From the NCBI GenBank assembly GCA_963971425.1, contig OZ020514.1, positions 41,515,158 through 41,579,157 on the forward strand: DNA of 64,000 nt, written 5' to 3'. Source of the stretch: Bryoerythrophyllum caledonicum. Its lineage: Eukaryota > Streptophyta > Bryopsida > Pottiales > Pottiaceae. Positions 58,368-64,000 of the stretch are shown one piece after another. The notes under the pieces were generated by a model, which saw nothing but the letters and a program-made list of their open reading frames with translations, searched no databases and was not told the DNA's origin. The position numbers were made by a program, and so were the translations under genes. How positions within the stretch are numbered: the first letter of the stretch is position 1; every line of letters starts with the position of its first letter.

Positions 58368-59840
58368 ATGGAAAGTGAGAGTGAGCCGGATGCCCAACAA
58401 CAGCCACCAATGTCCACCGCGCAGAGGAAGAGGGAGAAAGACAGAGATAGGGCGAGGCACGGGAAGCACCAGAAGAAGCGGATGCACGTGTTCAACAATC
58501 CAGCGAAGATTGCATTCGTGGGTTGGCAAGATGAGCCATCGCCATGGCCGTCTGTCACTTGCGAGGTTTACATCGAGTGGTGCCATCTATCAAAGATGTT
58601 TCCTCCACATCGCCATTTAATAAATCGTCGTGCAAACAAGGCGAATTTGAAGTATTGCATCAATGAGGCGTTTCGAGCTCGTGCCCTCTAAGTTTACCAA
58701 TACTTATACGAGCTCGAATTCATGCCCCGCAATGATTGTCCCCTCTATCTCGCTCGCATGGTATATGTGGAGGTCGTTCTCAATAAGCGAGTGGATTGGA
58801 AGACCGTGCGGAAAACTCCACAAATACCGAGGGTGTGGATGCATGCCGATGTGCCTAGGGAGCAACATCCTATGTTTCATTTTACGGCACTAGGGCCACA
58901 GAAAACGGATGTCCAAGAAGAAGTAGCTCCAGTAGAGTCAGATTCATCACCGGATTCGGACTCAAATGGACGTGTAGGTCGACTTCTCAAGAGGCGCGTG
59001 CGTCACGAAAAAAAACGCCAACGAGTGAAGCTCCATCAAGTAGGATGTCTACTGGGTCAAGGAGGTGGCCAAGTAGATTTACCAATTGTAAATCTTGTTG
59101 GCGATGATGAACCCGCCGCCAGGCTTGAGGGTGTTGGAGATGAAGAACTCATCCATGTTATGGATGAAATGCCAATGATGGATGTCGTAGTCACCACTTC
59201 CAACACCAGGTATGTAGCTTCAGGGTCCGGAAGTACGACCGTCGATGCTCACCAGAAGTTATTGGACACTATCAGCTTGAAGGATGAGATGATTCAACGT
59301 CTCCAAGAAGAGATTGAAAACCTCAAGCTGCAATCCAGTGAAAATGGTGATATTATCACCAAGCAAGCAGTCGAGATAGAAGAGTTGCATCGAGAACGTG
59401 TAGCCAGCCAGGCTAATATTGGCGGAGTTGCTCGAGGTGTGGACGAGACAATGATCGACAATGTTATTGGCAACATTACTAGCTCCTTGCTAGAGACCCC
59501 GACAAGCCCACCACGTCACCGCTTCGCTAGTCGTCCGTTGGTTTTTCTACCGCCGCCAACTGTAGCACCGCAGCCATTCGTAGATGCCATCAGCACCGAG
59601 GATTCTCTGTCATTTTCCCCAATTAATCCAAGCACGGAACTTGTTCAGCTTCGCACTGCAAACGACATCCTTCGAAAAAGGATTAGATCGGTGAGCGAGT
59701 TGGTATATCAATGGAAGGTGGCATGCATTTTGAATGTTGACCGTGCGAGACAAATGGCAATAGAGGTCCAGAAGATTGACAACAAATGTTTGACGAATAA
59801 TACGCGCCATGACTTTGGACTCACATCTTGGGCTCACATC
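58368..59840 (+). pseudogene. Coiled-coil protein, copy 1 of 3 (one in-frame TAA; runs into gap)
   Basis: The ATG opens MESESEPDAQQQ, then a basic region (KREKDRDRARHGKHQKKR). The family domain follows: VGWQDEPSPWP, YIEWCHLSKMFPPHR, NRRANKANLKYCINEAF. A single TAA (58689-58691) falls where copies 2 and 3 have Gln (L-stop-VYQYLYE against IQVYQHIYN); the frame then continues YLARMVYVEVVLNKRVDWKT. The C-terminal extension is unlike copy 3: acidic/serine segment, basic RRVRHEKKRQR, coiled coils (LKDEMIQRLQEEIENLKLQS) and a proline-rich stretch, to the gap. Family unknown to me. The basic N-terminus plus coiled coil fits a DNA- or RNA-associated protein, which is only a guess. Confidence 0.6.
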
Positions 59841-60040
59841 NNNNNNNNNNNNNNNNNNNNNNNNNNNNNNNNNNNNNNNNNNNNNNNNNNNNNNNNNNNN
59901 NNNNNNNNNNNNNNNNNNNNNNNNNNNNNNNNNNNNNNNNNNNNNNNNNNNNNNNNNNNNNNNNNNNNNNNNNNNNNNNNNNNNNNNNNNNNNNNNNNNN
60001 NNNNNNNNNNNNNNNNNNNNNNNNNNNNNNNNNNNNNNNN
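59841..60040. other. Assembly gap, exactly 200 N
   Basis: A run of 200 N, so its true size is probably unknown. Copy 1's 3' end and copy 2's 5' end lie in or beside it. Confidence 0.98.
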
Positions 60041-60875
60041 CGATGGTAAGTTGAAGACATTTCGAGGCTGGGGAGATGTACCAAGTCCGTGTACATTTAC
60101 AATGTGCAAAAACATTGCCTGGTGTCAATTGGGACGAATGTGGCCGCATTCGCGGTATTCGCAATTTTGGAAATAGGACAAGGGTAATTTAAATTACTGC
60201 ACCAATGAAGTATTCGAAAAATGGTGCATCCAAGCGTACCAGCACATCTACAACACGACAAAGGTTCATTGGAACAAGGTGAATCTATCCATTTTACGTA
60301 TGGTGTATGCTGAGATTGTACTCGGAGTATTAGTCGATTGGAAGACGATGGAAATACAACCAAACTCCAAGATGACACCAATATCCACGGCGTCACTACC
60401 AATAGAGCGCAAGTTTCTGGGCGAAGCTCTAGGAAATAAGGCCAAGGAGGTTGAAGTTCCAAACGAGGAAGTCGTGTGGTCTGACACTTTTAGTGACGAC
60501 TCGGATACTGGGTGTGACTCAACTATTTGCAAGGAGATTGAAGGGTTTAGCAAATGCCATTGGCTAGATTCTGCCCTCCAAGAAACACCGACAATTGGAG
60601 AAGATTCCGGCAAGGAAGAAGATCAAATAGAGATGGACGCAGTTGCATATGAGAACATCAATAAAAACCTAGAGTCTTCTGATGATGTTCCAATTGGACG
60701 AGAGGCTCATCTTCAACTTCTTGCTAAATATCAGCAGAGTTTACATGAAAACAAGAATCTGGTAGAAGAAGCCAACCGCAACAAAGAAGAACTTCAAAAA
60801 TTACGCGCTGTACTCCAAGAAAAGGACAATCAAATCCAGGAATACACGAAGTTGGTGTTTACTTTAAAGTCGTAG
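60041..60875 (+). pseudogene. Coiled-coil protein, copy 2 of 3 (5' end in gap, one in-frame TAG)
   Basis: It enters from the gap with DGKLKTFRGWGDVPSPCTFT, then MCKNIAWCQLGRMWPHSRY. TAG at 60174-60176 interrupts, and the same frame continues NLNYCTNEVFEKWCIQAYQH, LSILRMVYAEIVLGVLVDWK, an acidic EEVVWSDTFSDDSDTGCDS segment, and a C-terminal coiled coil (LLAKYQQSLHENKNLVEEAN) to TAG 60873-60875. It is closer to copy 3 than to copy 1 (shared LSILRMVYAE, EIQ.NSKM and SDDSDTGC). The N-terminal start is not visible. Confidence 0.65.
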
Positions 60876-61560
60876 AATTTGATAGCAATGGAAGTAGTGC
60901 CATGAATGATAAACGGGCAATTTTGTAACATTTTGAAATCATAAACCTTGTGAATTTTGAAAATTGCACTTCATTTGTAAATAGCTTTAGTTTGAAACAA
61001 TATTGTTTATCTCTGACGTTAATCAAGTTTGTATGGTTTAGCATGTTTTTTAATTTGTACAATGTAATAAAGTGAATGTTCTATACAGTCTTGTATATGT
61101 TTAAATTATATATTTGATGAATGTGTTATGATCTTCCATAATTGTACAACTTCATGCACCCCAGTCAATAAATTAAATTCACTTTTGTCTAATATTTGAT
61201 AACCGACTACAATAGTCTATAGTATCATCGAGAATTTTTTTGTACTGGAATTTATATCATGTGTTGAAGAATAAAACTTAAATTTTTGTCTCAAACATGT
61301 CAATCACAAGATCAAACAATAAAAATCATGTTACTTCCTTGCATAATAAATGATTTTGGATGTAACAAAATCCCCAATATTAATGCAACATTATTATTCT
61401 TGGTTGAATTATATGTAACTAATTGCAACGGCCTTCCAAATGATAAGAGATGGCATTCTACCATACAAATTATCCATATTATATCTTAATATAAGTATAA
61501 GTTTTCCATACAAATCATTTTCCATGCTAATTGAAGGTACGAACTCTCCCCAAAAAATCA
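60876..61560. other. AT-rich spacer
   Basis: 3' flank of copy 2; no gene seen. Confidence 0.4.
61066..61071 (+). terminator. Possible polyadenylation signal AATAAA after copy 2
   Basis: AATAAA about 190 bp after the copy 2 stop codon, in a U-rich context. Confidence 0.3.
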
Positions 61561-61842
61561 TTAAGTAATTATAAGTATTGTGTGCCTAAGTAAGTAGAAG
61601 TATTGTATAAGTAAGTATAAATATTAAGTATTGTATGTATAAGTATAAGTATTGTATAAGTAAGTATAAGTTCAAGGTCCTTGGTTATAAGTAAGTTAGT
61701 ATAAGTATTGTATGTCAAGTTCAAGGCACAAGGTTATAAGTAAGTATAAGTATTGTATGTCAAGTTCAAGGCACAAGGTTATAAGTAAGTATAAGTATTG
61801 TATGTCAAGTTCAAGGCACAAGTTCAAGGCACACCCCTCTCG
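61561..61842. repeat. AAGTATAAGTATTGT simple tract with a 45-bp tandem repeat
   Basis: From about 61709 a 45-bp unit (ATGTCAAGTTCAAGGCACAA then GGTTATAAGTAAGTATAAG...) repeats almost perfectly nearly three times, giving a 15-aa periodic frame that is not a gene. Upstream of it are looser AAGTATAAGTATTGT repeats. Confidence 0.85.
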
Positions 61843-62020
61843 CTTACGCGCGCAGCCCTTCAGCGTACACGCGCAGCCCTCCGGCATATGCGTGCAGCCC
61901 TCCAGCGTATGCTCGCAGCCCTCTCGCGCACGCGCCCAGCCCTCTCGCGCACGCGCCCAGCCCTCTTGCGTACGCGCGCAGCCCCCTCGCGTACGCGCAC
62001 CTCCTTGTCGTATGCGCCCG
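61843..62020 (+). promoter_or_regulatory. GC-rich array C, 8 units of 21 bp
   Basis: Seven exact 21-bp units with core CGCGCGCAGCCCT(C/T)CAGCGTA or CGCGCCCAGCCCTCTCGCG, then shorter units. It lies 20 bp before a TATA box and about 180 bp before the ATG at 62199. Confidence 0.65.
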
Positions 62021-62039
62021 CCATAGATCACTAATTTAC

Positions 62040-62047
62040 TATAAATA
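62040..62047 (+). promoter_or_regulatory. TATA box (TATAAATA)
   Basis: Directly downstream of array C and 152 bp upstream of the ATG of copy 3. Confidence 0.55.
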
Positions 62048-62198
62048 TTAGATTTCAAAGTTACGGACCCCACTTCCTAGGCGCTTTGGCCTGCAACTGC
62101 CACATGGCGGCTGCTTGCCTGGCACTTTTGGGAAGTTTTTACGGTGTCTATTGACACCTTTGTAGTTTGCCAGCTTCGTATTCCTCCACCTTGTCACC

Positions 62199-63125
62199 AT
62201 GGATTTTGGACAACCATCTACCACTAGCAGTCCCCACGGAAAACGACAACGTGATTTTTGTCACGCACGCTCAAAGCAGAAGAAGTGCCTTCACGTGTTG
62301 ATGGATGAGAAGATGAAGGCATTTTCTGGTTGGGAGTCAGTTCCAACTCCATGGACATTTGCACAATGTGCAAAATACGTTGGATGGTGTCATTTGGGGC
62401 ACCTCTGGCCATACTCGCGGTATTCTCTAATGCGACGTACAACTAGGGCCAACTTGGAGTACTACACCAATAAGTTCTTCAAGGAGCGTTGCATCCAAGT
62501 GTACCAGCACATTTATAACGAGACAAAAGTGCGCCGCAGCTCGGTAAATATTTCAATTTTACGGATGGTTTACGCGGAGGTGGTACTTGGCGTACCGGTT
62601 GATTGGAGGACAATGGAAATCCAAACACATTCCAAGATGGAGCCAGTCATTGGATTAAGAATATCGTTTGTGCGGAAGTTTCCAAGAGAAGGTCTCGGGA
62701 AAACAATGGAAGTTCAACCTTCGAATCAAAAAATCGAGTGGTCCGCGTCTTCATCTGACGACTCAGATACTGGATGTCATCAGTCTGTGCGTAGGCAACA
62801 AGAATTGTCCATGGTATCAGGCTTGAACCCTAAACTGTCGGTTTCACAACAAGATAGAGATGCCACGAAGACAGATGCGGTACCTGAGGAGGGTGTGGAT
62901 AATAAAAAAAAGGCTACGGAGGATGATTGGGTGAGTCGTGACGATTATCTTCGAAATGTGAAGCGACTAAAAGAAATCTTGAACGTAATTGAGGATCAAG
63001 GAGAAGAGCTCAATGAGAAGGATAATGAATTTGCGAAATGTCTTGAAGAAATTCAAGACTTGAAAGCACAAGTTCGGGAGAAAGACAATCTTCTTTCATT
63101 TTTTACTGGCTTTAGAGGAGTTTAG
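62199..63125 (+). CDS. Coiled-coil protein, copy 3 of 3 (intact, 308 aa)
   Basis: The only complete member here. The ATG sits in CACCATGG, a good start context. The order is: a Ser-rich start, a basic patch HGKRQRDFCHARSKQKK (about residues 15-30), then a conserved domain of about 110 residues (FSGWESVPTPWTFAQCAKY, VGWCHLGHLWPYSRYS, TTRANLEYYTN, CIQVYQHIYN, SILRMVYAEVVLGVPVDW). An acidic ASSSDDSDTGC segment follows, then a C-terminal coiled coil (DYLRNVKRLKEILNVIEDQG, LEEIQDLKAQVREKDNLL, residues about 245-302). No membrane segment and no catalytic motif. I do not recognise the family. Promoter array C and a TATA box precede it, and AATAAA follows the TAG. Conservation of the domain against the two broken copies supports real coding. 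Confidence 0.75.
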   Translation: MDFGQPSTTSSPHGKRQRDFCHARSKQKKCLHVLMDEKMKAFSGWESVPTPWTFAQCAKYVGWCHLGHLWPYSRYSLMRRTTRANLEYYTNKFFKERCIQVYQHIYNETKVRRSSVNISILRMVYAEVVLGVPVDWRTMEIQTHSKMEPVIGLRISFVRKFPREGLGKTMEVQPSNQKIEWSASSSDDSDTGCHQSVRRQQELSMVSGLNPKLSVSQQDRDATKTDAVPEEGVDNKKKATEDDWVSRDDYLRNVKRLKEILNVIEDQGEELNEKDNEFAKCLEEIQDLKAQVREKDNLLSFFTGFRGV

Positions 63126-63216
63126 AACTACAACAGTGCTAGAAATGTACATAGAGCAATGTTCTTTCTACAATTTTGTAACTGCCATTTGATATTGAGC
63201 GATATTTTGTATATTT

Positions 63217-63222
63217 AATAAA
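63217..63222 (+). terminator. Possible polyadenylation signal AATAAA after copy 3
   Basis: About 92 bp after the TAG stop, in a TTTGTA-rich stretch. Confidence 0.35.
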
Positions 63223-63329
63223 ACCTTGTAAATTGAGTGGCATCATGTATATTTAGTGGATTTTTATGAGATGTTTTATATATCAAAATGTTAAGTGTTG
63301 CAATGTTTCAATATACCGTCGAATTAGTG

Positions 63330-63455
63330 CGCACGCCCCAACATTGTGCGCGCCCGGCCCACGACGTGCGCTCCCGGATGGAAGCTTGCGCGTTCGGCCC
63401 ACAACGTGCGCGCCCGGCCCCCCCTTGTGCGCGCCGGCCCTAGATGCTCATGCTC
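63330..63455 (+). promoter_or_regulatory. GC-rich array D, about 6 units of 19-21 bp
   Basis: Units with core GCGCGCCCGGCCC followed by ACGACGT, ACAACGT or CCCCTTGT. Shorter and less regular than B and C but the same core, orientation and position before a TATA box. Confidence 0.6.
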
Positions 63456-63461
63456 CAGCAC

Positions 63462-63468
63462 TATATAA
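63462..63468 (+). promoter_or_regulatory. TATA box (TATATAA)
   Basis: Immediately after array D and about 197 bp upstream of the ATG at 63659. Confidence 0.5.
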
Positions 63469-63658
63469 GAACCATATGCGATGTGCTTGACTCACCTCAC
63501 ATCCTTGGCTTCGTGTCCTGGAACTCCTTATTGGGCTCCATGCATGAATCTACAAGTTTGTGAGTGACCTTTGGGTCCACATTTTCTATGCACACACAAT
63601 TTCCTATTACTTTTGGCGGATTCTCTGTGGCACAACATTGCACGCCAATTTTATTGTG

Positions 63659-63988
63659 ATGTTGTTTCAACAAAGGGCTCAAACGAAGGAGTAGGCCCCA
63701 TGGTACACATTTAACAAGAAGGATCAAGTGACATGTGTTTGGTGCAATTACACGTTCGCATACAAACGTGGGAGGTGCATGTCACACTATGGGTATCCAC
63801 AATGGACGAAGACTTCGTGCACTAAGGCTCGTGCAGCTGTTAAGGCCCGTTTCAAAAGATGCGGGAATATTATTCCTACTAGGATGACTAAGGCGGAGAT
63901 CGTTGGCCTTCCTAGCGCACCAACAACATGTTCCACTGAACCTTGTTCTAGCCAATCCATCCAACAAGGTAGTTTCTTGGAAACTTGA
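63659..63988 (+). pseudogene. BED-type zinc finger, probable start of an hAT-like transposase
   Basis: The in-frame ATG at 63659 gives MLFQQRAQTKE, then TAG 63692-63694, then APWYTFNKKDQVTCVWCNYT and FAYKRGRCMSHYGYPQWTK ending at a Cys. The aromatic-rich lead-in with C-x2-C and a later H...C is the BED finger that precedes hAT transposases and binds element ends. It is followed by KARAAVKARFKRCG and a Ser/Thr-rich tail to TGA 63986-63988. A possible splice donor lies in CAAGGTAG (63965-63972). The remainder of the gene lies beyond the window. An intact start downstream of the TAG (63728) would still keep the finger. Confidence 0.5.
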
Positions 63989-64000
63989 AATGAGGAGAAC

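Noticed and set aside
58328-58586. Antisense ORFs over the start of coiled-coil copy 1
   Set aside because: Shadow frames of the plus-strand gene, which has paralogue support.
61696-62073. Repeat-encoded ORFs across the 45-bp repeat and array C
   Set aside because: Both repeats have periods divisible by three. The frames have no independent coding signal.
1-64000. Alternative genetic code with TAA/TAG read as Gln (as in some ulvophyte algae)
   Set aside because: Several stops do fall at Gln positions, but copies 2 and 3 of the coiled-coil gene end normally at TAG and TGA/frameshifts are also frequent. Pseudogene decay explains it better.

Overview
The window looks like repeat-rich nuclear DNA of a green, plant-lineage eukaryote. 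My best guess is a charophyte alga such as Chara, but this is an inference from gene content, not something the sequence states. The evidence is: GT-AG introns; a plant-type SUVR-like SET-domain gene; copia, gypsy, MULE, BED-finger and DUF7869-type transposon genes; AT-rich intergenic DNA; and one 200-N scaffold gap (59841-60040). There is no bacterial-style operon, rRNA or tRNA gene that I can support. Nearly every coding region is broken by stops or frameshifts. The only long coding region that looks intact and is supported by relatives is a 308-codon gene at 62199-63125.

Layout, left half. 1-10130 is one dead Ty3/gypsy element (Gag zinc knuckle, protease-side linker, a cytosine-5 DNA methyltransferase domain, reverse transcriptase, RNase H). 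It is split by two later insertions: a 3.56-kb TG...CA element (846-4409, duplication ATTGC) and an internally deleted copia element (6790-8984). A decayed fragment related to the DUF7869 gene below follows (10150-12110, minus), then a DDE-like transposase remnant (14455-15055). 19281-20840 (minus) is a SUVR-like histone methyltransferase pseudogene with resolvable introns. 21552-23347 and 26950-28700 (minus) are two members of an uncharacterised family with a Cys/His zinc-type motif. 29361-30237 is a near-perfect foldback. 31290-35505 is a longer copia element with mutated catalytic residues. 35506-41600 is AT-rich with degenerate tandem repeats.

Layout, right half. 41612-44049 (minus) is a MULE transposase with a SWIM finger. 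44954-48500 (minus) is a DUF7869-type transposase-like gene, with GGATCCTTCGAT repeats on both sides. 51776-54792 (minus) is a second gene with a different N-terminus but the same C-terminal module. 55779-57349 (minus) is an aberrant protein kinase. 58368-63125 (plus) holds three tandem paralogues of a coiled-coil protein. 63659 onward is a BED-type finger, the possible start of an hAT-like transposase, running towards the window end.

The most interesting points are two. First, a methyltransferase domain sits inside a gypsy retrotransposon. Second, four GC-rich arrays (CGCGCCCGGCCC core) repeat every 21 bp or close to it, each lying upstream of a gene in the same orientation. Three of them are followed at once by a TATA box and then the ATG. 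They look like helically phased promoter arrays shared by otherwise unrelated, element-like genes.
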